Shown here: in pieces, positions 34,720 through 44,436 of the stretch
How the letters are laid out: each line of letters starts with the position of its first letter
Position numbering within the stretch: position 1 is the first letter of the stretch
Source: Nitrobium sp046350935
GTDB taxonomy: Bacteria; Nitrospirota; Thermodesulfovibrionia; Thermodesulfovibrionales; Dissulfurispiraceae
Length of the DNA: 64,000 nt
Reading direction: 5' to 3'
Assembly: GCA_046350935.1 (NCBI GenBank)
Contig: JAXLZK010000005.1
Coordinates: 1-64,000 of the forward strand
Translations under genes and position numbers: made by a program
Notes under the pieces: generated by a model
What the model saw: only the letters and a program-made list of their open reading frames with translations
What the model was told of the DNA's origin: nothing
The model's database searches: none

Positions 34720-36150
34720 TTATCTGCTCTCCCCTCCCCTGTCCTCCCCATGCCGCCGCTTTTTCAGATTGAACACCGCGGCGGGGGAGAAGGTGAAGAA
34801 GCCGTAGTAGGAGCGGATGAGGAAAAAGGGGACCATGTTCAGCAGGATGACGCTGCACATGGTGGCGAAGGCCGCGCCGTTCATCCCGTAGCGGGGCACG
34901 AGGGTGAGGTTCAGGGTGAGATTGGCGGCGACGGTGAAGAGCATCACGTTCTGAAACACCCTCTGCCTGCCCGTCATCTGGAGCAGGTAGCCCACGGAGC
35001 CCGAGAAGGCGTTGACGAACTGCCCGAAGGTGAGCATGAGCAGTGCTGCGGCGCCTGCCCTGAACTCCGGCCCGAAGAGGCCGAGGGTAAAGGAGGGGAA
35101 GAAGAAGAAGAGGGCCAACACGGGGGCGGAGCTCCAGAAGATGAGCCGGGTCGACTGCTGGGCGATTTTCCGGAGCCCTTCCGTATCGCCGCTGCCGTAG
35201 CACTGGGCGAACTGGGGTGCGGCGATGCTGTTCACCGCGAGGAGCGAGAGGCTTGTCAGCGTAGAGACCTTGAGGGCGATGTTGTAGATCCCGACGTCGC
35301 TTTCGGGTGCGTAGACGCCGAGGATGATCTTGTCCACCCAGCCCATGAAGAGATAGAGAGAGCCCGATACGAGAATGGGAAGGGAGACATGCAGCACCGC
35401 CTTGAGCTCCACCTTCTCCCCGCTGCCGGCCGGGGCCGCAGGGATCTTTCTGAGCCACAGGAACAGGGAGAGGACGAAGGCGACGGCGATGCTGATCAGG
35501 TAGACAACGAAAGGCATGAACGCCTCCCGCGTGAAGAGGAAGGAGAGAGCGAGCAGCGCGGTGGCGAGCAGGGATACTGCCATGTCCTGCACGAAGGAGT
35601 ACTCTTTGATCTTCTTGAGCCCCCGCAGGCTCTCCGCGGTGACGGAGAGCAGGGAGAAGGGCACCACGGCGAAGGAGGCCGCCTGGAAGTAGGGGCCGAG
35701 GTATTCCTTCCCGAAGAGATGCACCGCGATAGAGGGCGAAGAAAAATAGAGGAGCAGCGAAAGCGCGAGGCCGACGGGGACGATCGCCTTGACGCTCTTC
35801 AGGTACACGTCCCGGGCGAGGTCCATTCTGCCGCGGGAGGCGTACTCAGCGATGAACTTGAGCAGCGCCGTATCGAATCCGAGCCGGCCGACGATGGAGA
35901 CGATGTTGAGCACGGTGACGAAGAGGGTGAAGACGCCCATGGTGCGGGCGCCGTAGGTGCGGGTGATCAGCAGGGTAAAGGCGTATCCGAGGGCCATGCC
36001 GAACACCTTGAAGAGGAGGGAGACGAGGCCGCCTCTCAGCAGCTCTTTCTTGTGCGCGTCCCCCCTGCCGGTGGAAAGCCTCTCCCGCACGGGAGCGGGG
36101 AGCGCCCTGAGCAGCATTCCGCCGACGCGCCTGTCTGCCTGTTTTTTCAT
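34720..36150 (-). CDS. Polysaccharide flippase (Wzx/MATE-like)
   Basis: A 476-residue membrane protein with about 12-14 hydrophobic helices. I place the start at 36150 (MKKQADRRVGG); longer readings run into non-coding sequence. Typical features: LLRGGLVSLLFKVFGMALGYAFTLLI, RTYGARTMGVFTLFVTVLNI, and repeated LP-containing helices (VLHVSLPILVSGSLYLFMGWVDKIILG). It would move undecaprenyl-linked repeat units across the inner membrane for the O-antigen polymerase at 40928. It is the only minus-strand gene of the locus and the only one with weak ribosome-binding sequence. Confidence 0.88.
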   Translation of the reverse strand: MKKQADRRVGGMLLRALPAPVRERLSTGRGDAHKKELLRGGLVSLLFKVFGMALGYAFTLLITRTYGARTMGVFTLFVTVLNIVSIVGRLGFDTALLKFIAEYASRGRMDLARDVYLKSVKAIVPVGLALSLLLYFSSPSIAVHLFGKEYLGPYFQAASFAVVPFSLLSVTAESLRGLKKIKEYSFVQDMAVSLLATALLALSFLFTREAFMPFVVYLISIAVAFVLSLFLWLRKIPAAPAGSGEKVELKAVLHVSLPILVSGSLYLFMGWVDKIILGVYAPESDVGIYNIALKVSTLTSLSLLAVNSIAAPQFAQCYGSGDTEGLRKIAQQSTRLIFWSSAPVLALFFFFPSFTLGLFGPEFRAGAAALLMLTFGQFVNAFSGSVGYLLQMTGRQRVFQNVMLFTVAANLTLNLTLVPRYGMNGAAFATMCSVILLNMVPFFLIRSYYGFFTFSPAAVFNLKKRRHGEDRGGESR

Positions 36151-36415
36151 TGGAGTTCCCGGGGTGTGCATCCACACGTTTTGTGCGTCGAGATCGCGCC
36201 GGGCCGCGCAGGGGTCCGGCTGCATGGGGAAAAGTACCTTTTCTTTTTCCGACCCTGCCAGGTATACTATCCAGCAAGTATACACTATTCCCTTAAAGCA
36301 AAGTCCACCAAGTATAACAAATACGACGACCGGATAACAAAGCACCGCTAAGGATTCTCTCTTCACGCACAAAAAGGGCAGTACGCGCACAGGGAAGCAA
36401 TGAGGAGTTCGTATC

Positions 36416-38017
36416 ATGACTGAGACTAAAGTTTTTGTCATCGGGATCGATGCCGCCACGTTCGACCTGATGGGTCCGTGGCTCGAGGCGGGGAAGCTCC
36501 CCCATATCAGGTCGGTGATGGACAGGGGATGCTCCGGGGTGCTCGAGTCCAGCATGCCCCCGCTCAGCCCGGTGGCGTGGCCCTCCCTGTATACCGGGGT
36601 GAATCCGGGCAAGCACGGCATCTTCGACTTCGTGGAGAGGGCGAAATCGGGGTCCGGGATCTCCTTCCTCAACCGCTCCCACTGCAAGGCGCAGCCCCTC
36701 TGGCGGTACCTCAACAAGGCAGGCTACCGGACCGGCATCGTCAATGTCCCCATGACGTTTCCTCCCGACCCGGTGGACGGTTTCCTCGTAGCGGGCCTCG
36801 ACACCCCGAGCGTCAGGAGCCCCTTCACTTATCCGCCCGAGCTCAAGGACGACATTATCGCGGCCGTGGGAAAATACATTATCGAGCTGGAGCACAGCCC
36901 CCGCCTGATGGACGATCCCATCCGGTATCTGGAGATGATGTACGAGATGATCGAGGTGCGGGAAAAGACGGTCCACTACCTGATGTCCCGCTCCCCCGTC
37001 GATTTCTTCATGGTGGTCTTCACCGCAACCGACAGGGTGCAGCACACCTACTGGAAATATATCGATCCGCAGCATCCCGACCACCGTCCCGGACTCGAGG
37101 ACGCCATCCTGCGGGTCTACGAGAGGGTCGATGCAGCGGTCGGACGTCTGCTCCGGAGGATTGACCCGTCCGCCAGCGTCCTGATCGTGTCGGACCACGG
37201 AATGAACGGCATCCACAAGAGCGCCGACCTGAACAGCCTGCTGCGGGAAAAGGGGTTCCTCCATCTCAAGGACGACCCCTTTTCGCGGGCCTACGACTTT
37301 TACCGGAGGGTGAAGAGGCGTCTCCTGAAAACGAACGAGATCCTCTGGTTCGACCATTTCGTGGACTGGAAGCGGACAAAGGCCTTCCATATCGGCTCCT
37401 GGGGTAATATCTATCTCAATGTGAAGGGGCGCGACCCGCAGGGGATCGTGAACCCCGGGAATGAATACGAGACGGTGCGGGAGAGCATTGCAGAGGAGCT
37501 GCTGCGGCTCAGGGACCCCGCAAACGGCAAACAGGTCATTCGCGCGGTGAAGAGAAAGGAAGAGATCTTCACGGGCGGCCTCCTTGCCCACGCCCCCGAC
37601 CTGGTCATCCTCTGGGAGGACCACTACAACTGCGTGAAGACGGTCCATGAGAACATGCGGGGGCGCACCAGGGGCCTCCTCCAGCCCTGCGGGGTCATCT
37701 GCGCCGACCACCACCCGGACGGAATAGTCATCATCTCCTCCCCACAGATGAAGCAGGGCGTGCGCGGGCTCCGGGCGCGGATCACCGACATCGCCCCCAC
37801 CGTCCTCTCCCTGATGAACGTGGAGGTCCCCCCCTCCATGGACGGCAGGGTATTGGCGGAGCTCTTTGAGGCGGGGGCGCCGGGCGGCTCGGGCGAAAAG
37901 CGTTCCGCAGGCACCGGGGAGGACGCCCCCGGAAACGGCGGCGGAGAGGCGGCGTACTCAGGGGAGGACGCGGAGCTGATCGCGGAGCGCCTCAGAAACC
38001 TCGGGTATATCGAGTAA
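36416..38017 (+). CDS. Soluble AlkP-superfamily phosphodiesterase-like enzyme, second paralogue
   Basis: A 533-residue homologue of the protein at 28999. Motifs: VIGIDAATFDLM (metal-binding Asp), PPLSPVAWPSLYTGVNPGKH (nucleophile Ser), TATDRVQHTYWK, LIVSDHGMNG, and a late CADHHPDGI. A low-complexity Gly/Glu segment (about 495-520) precedes the end, which reads LRNLGYIE. There is no signal peptide. GAGGAG lies before the ATG. The radical SAM gene starts 8 bases later. As for its paralogue, the substrate is unknown; two such enzymes in one glycan locus suggest distinct phospho-linked substrates. Confidence 0.8.
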   Translation: MTETKVFVIGIDAATFDLMGPWLEAGKLPHIRSVMDRGCSGVLESSMPPLSPVAWPSLYTGVNPGKHGIFDFVERAKSGSGISFLNRSHCKAQPLWRYLNKAGYRTGIVNVPMTFPPDPVDGFLVAGLDTPSVRSPFTYPPELKDDIIAAVGKYIIELEHSPRLMDDPIRYLEMMYEMIEVREKTVHYLMSRSPVDFFMVVFTATDRVQHTYWKYIDPQHPDHRPGLEDAILRVYERVDAAVGRLLRRIDPSASVLIVSDHGMNGIHKSADLNSLLREKGFLHLKDDPFSRAYDFYRRVKRRLLKTNEILWFDHFVDWKRTKAFHIGSWGNIYLNVKGRDPQGIVNPGNEYETVRESIAEELLRLRDPANGKQVIRAVKRKEEIFTGGLLAHAPDLVILWEDHYNCVKTVHENMRGRTRGLLQPCGVICADHHPDGIVIISSPQMKQGVRGLRARITDIAPTVLSLMNVEVPPSMDGRVLAELFEAGAPGGSGEKRSAGTGEDAPGNGGGEAAYSGEDAELIAERLRNLGYIE

Positions 38018-38024
38018 GATAGAG

Positions 38025-39353
38025 ATGAAAATCCTGCTGGTGCAGTCTTTCCTCGACGGAGACACCCTGCCGCCCGTGTATCCCCTGGGCTTGTCCTACC
38101 TTGCCACGTTCCTCGCAGGGCACGAAGTGAGGCTGTATGATCCCAATGTCGCGGAGCGGCCCATGGAGGACCTGCTTGCCGCCCTCGACGGCTTCACGCC
38201 CGACCTGGTGGGGGTCTCCCTGCGGAACATCGACAACCAGTCCCGGATGGACCCCCTGAACTATTACGGGGATTTCCGCTCCGTTGTCCGGTCGGTGCGG
38301 AAGCGGCTCCCCTCTGCGCGCATCGCGGCCGGCGGCACCGGCTTCTCGATGTTTGCACGGGAGGTCATGGAGGGGAACCCCGAGATCGACTTCGGGGTGC
38401 ACCTCGAGGCGGAAGAGTCCTTTCCCGAGCTCCTGAACAATCTCTCCGCTCCCGAAAGGGTGCGGGGGATCTACTACCGGAAGGACGGCGCCGTCCGTTT
38501 CACCGGCGTGAGGCCGCTCCCCCCGTTCGAGGAGTTTCCCCGGCCCCGCCGCGACCTCGCGGACATGGGCAGGTACACGGGGAACGCGGCCGTCGGCATA
38601 CAGACGAAGCGGGGCTGCCCCCTGCAATGCACCTACTGCAACTATCCGGTGCTGAACGGCAACAGGATCCGCATGCGGGCCGCCTCCCAGGTGGTGGACG
38701 AGATCGAAGCCCTCATTGCGAAGGGGGCGAAGCAGTTCATGTTCGCCGACTCGGTATTCAACCGCCCGGAAAAACATGCGGCGGAGATCTGCGGCGAGCT
38801 CATCAGGCGGGGCGTCACGGCGGGCTGGATGGCCTACCTCGACATCAAGGGCAGCACGCGCGAGGCCCTCCTCCTCATGAAAGAGGCGGGCTGCAACGGG
38901 ATCTTCTTCTCCCCTGACGGGCTGTCGCAGCCCTCCCTCGACTCCCTGAAAAAGGGCATACAGGAGAAGGATGTCTGGAGGATCCTCAGGATCATCGCCG
39001 GAGAGCCCCGGTTGAAGGACGTGGAGTTCATCATCACCCTGTTCAGCAACACCCCCGGCGAGACCCCTCTCGGGATGCTCAGGATGTTCGGGTATAAAGT
39101 TGTTTCCGTGCTGATGAAGGTCCTCCTGAAGCGGCGCATCTACGTGACCATCGGCTGGATCCGGATCGAACCCGAGACCGGCATCCACCGGATCGCCGTG
39201 GACCAGGGCGTGCTTCCCCCCGGCATCCCCCTTCTCCAGGAGAGCAGGGAGGACATCGGGAGGTTCTTCTACGTAAAACCGGCCCTGCGGCGTATGGACG
39301 GCCTCGTGCTCGCGGTCCGGGGCCTCCTGCGTTCGGTCCGGGGGGGGGCGTAA
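38025..39353 (+). CDS. B12-binding radical SAM protein 1
   Basis: A 442-residue enzyme with an N-terminal B12-binding-type Rossmann fold (MKILLVQSFLDGDTLPPVYP ... GVSLRNIDNQSRMDPLNYYG) and a radical SAM barrel whose 4Fe-4S ligands are C198, C202 and C205 in RGCPLQCTYC. Cobalamin-dependent members usually methylate unactivated carbons or rearrange skeletons. The C-terminal 100 residues contain a basic patch (LMKVLLKRRIYVTIGWIRIEPETGI). It starts 8 bases after the AlkP-like gene. Its substrate is unknown; two more such proteins lie at 47112 and 49768. Confidence 0.87.
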   Translation: MKILLVQSFLDGDTLPPVYPLGLSYLATFLAGHEVRLYDPNVAERPMEDLLAALDGFTPDLVGVSLRNIDNQSRMDPLNYYGDFRSVVRSVRKRLPSARIAAGGTGFSMFAREVMEGNPEIDFGVHLEAEESFPELLNNLSAPERVRGIYYRKDGAVRFTGVRPLPPFEEFPRPRRDLADMGRYTGNAAVGIQTKRGCPLQCTYCNYPVLNGNRIRMRAASQVVDEIEALIAKGAKQFMFADSVFNRPEKHAAEICGELIRRGVTAGWMAYLDIKGSTREALLLMKEAGCNGIFFSPDGLSQPSLDSLKKGIQEKDVWRILRIIAGEPRLKDVEFIITLFSNTPGETPLGMLRMFGYKVVSVLMKVLLKRRIYVTIGWIRIEPETGIHRIAVDQGVLPPGIPLLQESREDIGRFFYVKPALRRMDGLVLAVRGLLRSVRGGA

Positions 39354-39397
39354 AAAATAGCGTGCGCATCGTACTCTTCATAAGGAGGCTGGCTGCC

Positions 39398-40885
39398 ATG
39401 CATCTCGTGAAACCGGTTTTGCTTTTCCTGCTGTTGTCTCTTCTCGTCCCCTCGTGCACCGCTTTTTCGGAGCCGGACGCCTTTGCGGGTCCTGATCCCT
39501 CCCTGGGCTCCCCCTTCGGCTTTACCACATCCTTCTACCCGCCCCGAAGGCCGCCGAGAGAAGAGATGGAAGCCATGCGGAAGCGGATGGCCTTTGCAGG
39601 GAAGCCTGCGGACGACCCTCCCTACTCAACCGCCCTCGACCTCGGGGTGAGATGGGAGCGCCCCACCCATCCCGTCCTGGACTGGAGCTTCGTACAGCGG
39701 GACAGGGAAGCGATCATGAACGGGACGTACGACTGGACGGTCCCGGACAACTTCCTGAAGAACGTGCCGCGGGACCTCTCCCTCGTCGTGACCCTCAACG
39801 CGGGCGACAGGGTCTTCTTCCCCGGCACCTGGCAGTTCCGCTCCCCCCAGGCAAAGACCGCTTTTCTCGAGTTCGTCAAGAAGGCGGTGGAGAGGTACAA
39901 CGGCGACGGCATCAACGATATGCCCGGTCTGAGGAGCCCGGTGAAGTACTGGCAGATCGAGAACGAGCCCGAATCCCACGTGGACAGGCGCGGCCCGGGC
40001 AGGCCCCAGCCGAACCTTGACTGGAGGGGCTTTGCCGACCTGGTGCGCAGCACATATGAGGCGATCAAGGAAGCGGACGGCAGCGCCCGGGTGCTAAGCG
40101 GCGGGATCGTGAGCCCTCCCCCCGGTCTGCGGGATACGCTTATCGAGAAGTTCTGGATGCCGCTGATCGGGGAGCTGAACGGGCGCGCAATCGACATTTT
40201 CGACTTCCACTGGTTTGACGACAGCTACCGCGACTCCTATCACACCTACAAGAGGATCCGGGAGGCGCTCGACAGGAACGGTTTTGCCCACACCGAGATC
40301 TGGATAACAGAGACGGGGGCGAGCAGCAAGGAAGGGGAGAGGAGACAGGCGGTGGAGCTGGTGAAACGGTTCGTCTACCCCCTGAGCTACGGCGCGAAAA
40401 AAGTGTTCTGGGCCTGGGCCCTGGTGGAGGGGTGGCCTCCCTTCGACTGCCAGTCCATGTTCGACTATACAGGCCTGATCTACGACGGGAGCTGCCCGGG
40501 AGACCCGGGCTACGGCGTCCGGAAGCTCGGCTATTACACCTACCGCCAGATGACCCAGAAGCTGTCCGGCATCTCCCTGGCGAATGTCAGGACCCTCTCC
40601 GCAGGGGAGGGGAACATATTCGCTTTCAGGTTTCCGAGGACGGGCGCGGATATCTATGTTGTGTGGCACGATACCGCCCGGGAAGGGGAAAGGGCTCCCT
40701 TCGAGCTGAAGGGGGTGGAGGACGGGGACTATATCGTTACCGAGGCGGTCCCTTCGGCAGCGGAGGGGAGGCAGGTAAACGGCTCCCGCGACGTCCCCTT
40801 TCCGGTGAAGCGCGTGAAGGCCGCCGGCAGGACAGTGCTCCTCGAACTGTCCTCCTCTCCCGTATACGTGGAGAAGGCGCACTGA
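39398..40885 (+). CDS. Secreted clan-A-like glycoside hydrolase
   Basis: A 495-residue exported protein, starting at ATG 39398 because AAGGAGG lies upstream (a GTG at 39362 is possible). A signal peptide ends near VPSC, perhaps lipid-anchored though Pro at -2 is atypical. A TIM-barrel glycosidase follows, with acid/base E190 in KYWQIENEPE and nucleophile E305 in WITETGAS, the arrangement of clan GH-A. A C-terminal beta-sandwich (GTG-rich, VVWHDTAREGERAPFELKG) completes it. It probably trims or degrades the exported polymer in the periplasm or outside. The family within clan A cannot be fixed by eye. Confidence 0.82.
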   Translation: MHLVKPVLLFLLLSLLVPSCTAFSEPDAFAGPDPSLGSPFGFTTSFYPPRRPPREEMEAMRKRMAFAGKPADDPPYSTALDLGVRWERPTHPVLDWSFVQRDREAIMNGTYDWTVPDNFLKNVPRDLSLVVTLNAGDRVFFPGTWQFRSPQAKTAFLEFVKKAVERYNGDGINDMPGLRSPVKYWQIENEPESHVDRRGPGRPQPNLDWRGFADLVRSTYEAIKEADGSARVLSGGIVSPPPGLRDTLIEKFWMPLIGELNGRAIDIFDFHWFDDSYRDSYHTYKRIREALDRNGFAHTEIWITETGASSKEGERRQAVELVKRFVYPLSYGAKKVFWAWALVEGWPPFDCQSMFDYTGLIYDGSCPGDPGYGVRKLGYYTYRQMTQKLSGISLANVRTLSAGEGNIFAFRFPRTGADIYVVWHDTAREGERAPFELKGVEDGDYIVTEAVPSAAEGRQVNGSRDVPFPVKRVKAAGRTVLLELSSSPVYVEKAH

Positions 40886-40927
40886 CGGCGGCTATAACGG
40901 CAGGCAGAGGGGCAGGGTAAAGACGGC

Positions 40928-42376
40928 ATGAGAGAGATGACAGAACATACGGGGGGCGTCCCCGGGAGGCTTCCGGTCCTCAGATGGGCGTTGTTCGCGC
41001 TCGCGGGGGTCGGGATTGCGGCCGTCTCCCTCACCAGCCCCTGGATCGCCCTGCTGCTCTGCGGGCTCGTCGCAGTCCTCCTCCTCTCGACCGCGAAGCC
41101 CCATCTCCCCTATTTCCTGGTGATCCCCCTGCTCTCCTTCATCAGCATTGAGGTCAGGCTCTGGGGAGATCCGAAGTTCTTTTTCAACCTGGCGGAGCCC
41201 CTCGTCCTCTTCAGCTTTCTGGCGTGGCGGATAGCACGGGGAACCGGCGTTGCGCCGCCCTACCCCAAAACGGACGGGGACCTCCCGATCCTGCTGCTCC
41301 TGCTCTGGGGGAGCGCGTCCATCGTCTGGAGCAGCGAGAGGCTCTTCGGCGCTTACTACATGCTCATGTTCTCCGTGGGGGTCTGCTTCTTTTTCCTGAC
41401 CGTGGCCCATCTCGATTCCTTCCGCAGGGTCAAGGGGGCGCTGGTCCTTTTCGTGGGCATGGGCGTCATCAATGCGGGCATGTGCTTCTACTCCCTTCTG
41501 TCGCACGATACGGTCGAAGAGACGATCTACCATACCAGCGAGCACTTTGTGCTCTACCTGTTCAACCCGGAAGCGATGCTGCGGGGGCAGGGCTTCCTGC
41601 ACCCTCTTGCCACGGCGTACTACCTCTCCCTGACCCTGGTGCTGCTGCTCGGCTTCCTCTACACAAGCCGGTCGTCGCACAAGCGCCTGCTCCTGGCGCT
41701 GCTCTCCTTCTTCGTCTTCGTCGCCATGCTCACCACCCTCAGCAAGGGGCCGCTCCTCTCCCTGCTCTTCGGGCTGGGTATTTTCACTCTCATCAATGAC
41801 AAAATGAAGAAGAACGCCTTCATCTCATGGATCCTCATCCTGTCGCTGGTGGTCGTCGGGTTCGCCCTCTCGCGGGTGCCCACCAACGATTTCGAGAAGG
41901 CCCTGGATTACACCTCCAAGACCTCGACCCAGACCAACGACGAGTCCTCTTCGCTGGGGTCGCGGCTGAAGCGCTGGAAGAAGGGGATGTACGCGCTGTT
42001 CGATACCTACGGCATGGGGACGGGGTCGGGGGGCTTCTATTCGTATATCAAGCCCGACTTCGCCTTCGACAACGTCTACGTGCACATCATCGTTGACTAC
42101 GGCTTCATCGGCATGTGGCTCTATCTCTGGTTCCTGCTGGTCGCGGCGCGGCGGTTCATCGCTGCGTACCGGAAATGCACCCGGGAGCAGTTCCGGAAGT
42201 GGATGCAAATTTACATTGCAGGGTTTGCAACTTTGTTGCTGAATGGTTTAACATCTCTGACCCAGGCTTTCCTGCCCATATGGTTCTATATAGGCATCGG
42301 GTATGCCCTCGTGCATGTCGTTGCCCGCGAAAGCGGTGAGGAAAACAAGAACGGAAAGGTGGTATGTCAAGCTTAG
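40928..42376 (+). CDS. O-antigen ligase/polymerase (Wzy/WaaL-like)
   Basis: A 482-residue integral membrane protein with some 11 hydrophobic helices and a large periplasmic loop (ETIYHTSEHFVLYLFNPEAMLRG). The conserved signature near the end, DTYGMGTGSGGFYSYIK ... NVYVHIIVDYGFIGMWLYL, matches the Wzy_C region with the catalytic-type HxxxNxxL-like arrangement. It would polymerise or ligate repeat units delivered by the flippase. The gene overlaps the chain-length determinant by 13 bases. Confidence 0.87.
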   Translation: MREMTEHTGGVPGRLPVLRWALFALAGVGIAAVSLTSPWIALLLCGLVAVLLLSTAKPHLPYFLVIPLLSFISIEVRLWGDPKFFFNLAEPLVLFSFLAWRIARGTGVAPPYPKTDGDLPILLLLLWGSASIVWSSERLFGAYYMLMFSVGVCFFFLTVAHLDSFRRVKGALVLFVGMGVINAGMCFYSLLSHDTVEETIYHTSEHFVLYLFNPEAMLRGQGFLHPLATAYYLSLTLVLLLGFLYTSRSSHKRLLLALLSFFVFVAMLTTLSKGPLLSLLFGLGIFTLINDKMKKNAFISWILILSLVVVGFALSRVPTNDFEKALDYTSKTSTQTNDESSSLGSRLKRWKKGMYALFDTYGMGTGSGGFYSYIKPDFAFDNVYVHIIVDYGFIGMWLYLWFLLVAARRFIAAYRKCTREQFRKWMQIYIAGFATLLLNGLTSLTQAFLPIWFYIGIGYALVHVVARESGEENKNGKVVCQA

Positions 42377-44415
42377 ATCGTTTCATAGAGATTGTCAGGA
42401 GGAGAAAGTACATTCTCATCGCCTCCGTCCTCATTTTCGCCCTGATACCCCTTGTGCTCTCCTTTTTCTACAAGCCGGTCTACAAGGCGTCCTCGCACCT
42501 GCGCATCCTCCTGCACGAGTCGCAGTCCCAGTATCCGTCGGACATGCCGGACCGGGTGGGCGCCTTCGAGTACGCGGACAAGAACAAGGTGGACAACACC
42601 TTTTTCGCCATGCTGAAGAACCCGAAGTCGCTGAAGCGGGTGATCGCCGCCCTCAGGATCACCGACAGGAAGGGGAGGCCGCTCAACCCCGACAAGTTCG
42701 TCATCAGCAACGATTTTTCGCTCTTCTTCAAGCAGGAGGGCATCGGGGTGGACGTGGTCGAGAGCGGGGAGGTGATCGAGCTGATCGCCTATGCCCACTC
42801 CCCGAAGAGGGCTGAGCAGATCGCCAACGCCGCAGTGGACTCCTTCACGGAGCTGTACGCCGACATCTACCGGGACGAGGCGAAGGTCGCCCTCTCCGCC
42901 ATGGAAGAAAGGCTCAAGTTCGTAACCGAGGAGCTGAGGAAGATCGAAAAGAGGCGGTACGAGCTGCTCAAGTCGAAGTCCATGGTGGACATCACCTCCG
43001 AAATGGACCAGCTTGTGAAGCAATACTACTCCTACATCGACCTGCTGAACCAGAACAAGCGCTCCGTCGAGGAAGGGAAGAAGAGCCTGCAGGAGATCGA
43101 AGCGACCATCAGGAAGATCCCCGAGCTGTATAAGAGCGACCAGGTGATCGAGAGGAACCCCCTCATCGACGATTACAAGAAGCAGATCGTCTCCCTCGAG
43201 ACGAGCATTGCGAAGATGAGGGGGGAGCGGACCGAGCAGCACCCCGAGGTCGTCACGACGCGGAAGCAGATCGAGGAGCTCCGGGAGGCGATCCACAAGG
43301 AGCTCGACAGGCTCCTCTCCAACGAGACCTTCTCCCGGAACAGCTACTATACGGACCTCGAAAAGCGCCTCTGGGACACGAGGATCAACCTCGCGGTCTA
43401 CACCACGACGGCGAACGTGCTGAACAAGATCATCGACTCCACCCGGAACACGATGTTCGGCATGAAAGAGGTCGAGCTCGGGATCAAGCAGATCGACCGT
43501 GAGCAGAGCACCATGAGCACTGAGTATACCAGCATCGTCAAGGGGCTCGGGCTTGCGAACGTCCTGCTCACGATGAAACCCACCAACCTGGCGGTCCTGA
43601 ACTACGCGGATGCCTCCGTGATCCAGTCCCCCCATTTCCCGAACCGGAAGAAGCTCCTCGCCCTGTCCGTCTTCCTGGGGCTCACCATGGGCTTTGCCCT
43701 CATTCTCCTCGAGGAGTATTCAGACAGATCGCTGAAGGACCTGGCGGAAGCCGGCAGGCTCCTCCCGTCCCGGCCCCTCCTCGGCCTCCCCGGTGTCCGG
43801 AAAAAGGGCTCTCCCTTTTCCGCGAAAGAGGAGAGCTTCGAGACTCTTATCGAACGGGACGAGATCAGGCGCGCTGCCTGGAACATCATCTCCGGAGCTG
43901 CCGCCCTTACCGGGGGGAAGCTGCCGCGGTCCCTCCTCTTCACCGGCGCCGAACCCGGGGTGGGGACCACCACTGCGGCGTACGTGACGGCGCGGGAGCT
44001 GGCCCTGCAGGGGAAGAGGGTGCTTTTCTTCAACATCTCCTCAAAGGAGCTGCGCAAGGAGGAGAGGAAAAGGGAGACCCTGCCCGCCGTGGAGGGTTTT
44101 CCGCTCAAACGGTACGTGCTCGAGAGCGGCGTCCCCGGCCTCTCCGTCCTCGACTTCAGGAGGGAGACGGGCATCGGAAGCGCGGCCCTGGTGGAGGACC
44201 TGCCTGAGCAGCTGCGCCAGATGGACTACGACTGCATCATTATCGACTCCGACGCCCTCAGCGCCAGCAACGACTCCCTCTTTGCCGCCCGGTTCGCCGA
44301 GGCGGTCCTGGTGGTGGCCCGCTTCAGGGGGACGTCAAAGGACGCGATCGAGGCCGCGCTGGGGCATCTGGGCGGACCGGGAAGCAAAGTGTCCGTCCTC
44401 GTCAACCGTATCTGA
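42364..44415 (+). CDS. Wzz/PCP chain-length protein fused to a degenerate tyrosine-kinase domain
   Basis: A 683-residue polysaccharide copolymerase: membrane helix 17-36, a long periplasmic coiled coil, second membrane helix about 429-449, then a cytoplasmic P-loop domain from 515. That domain resembles the bacterial tyrosine kinase of Wzc/CpsD, but the Walker A reads GVGTTT with Thr at 535 where Lys is needed, the Walker A' has Asn (FFNIS) instead of Asp, and there is no Tyr-rich tail (it ends LVNRI). Walker B (CIIIDSD) remains. So it probably binds nucleotide poorly and acts as a scaffold. Confidence 0.87.
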   Translation: MSSLDRFIEIVRRRKYILIASVLIFALIPLVLSFFYKPVYKASSHLRILLHESQSQYPSDMPDRVGAFEYADKNKVDNTFFAMLKNPKSLKRVIAALRITDRKGRPLNPDKFVISNDFSLFFKQEGIGVDVVESGEVIELIAYAHSPKRAEQIANAAVDSFTELYADIYRDEAKVALSAMEERLKFVTEELRKIEKRRYELLKSKSMVDITSEMDQLVKQYYSYIDLLNQNKRSVEEGKKSLQEIEATIRKIPELYKSDQVIERNPLIDDYKKQIVSLETSIAKMRGERTEQHPEVVTTRKQIEELREAIHKELDRLLSNETFSRNSYYTDLEKRLWDTRINLAVYTTTANVLNKIIDSTRNTMFGMKEVELGIKQIDREQSTMSTEYTSIVKGLGLANVLLTMKPTNLAVLNYADASVIQSPHFPNRKKLLALSVFLGLTMGFALILLEEYSDRSLKDLAEAGRLLPSRPLLGLPGVRKKGSPFSAKEESFETLIERDEIRRAAWNIISGAAALTGGKLPRSLLFTGAEPGVGTTTAAYVTARELALQGKRVLFFNISSKELRKEERKRETLPAVEGFPLKRYVLESGVPGLSVLDFRRETGIGSAALVEDLPEQLRQMDYDCIIIDSDALSASNDSLFAARFAEAVLVVARFRGTSKDAIEAALGHLGGPGSKVSVLVNRI

Positions 44416-44436
44416 GGAAGCGAAGGGCAGGGTCCG

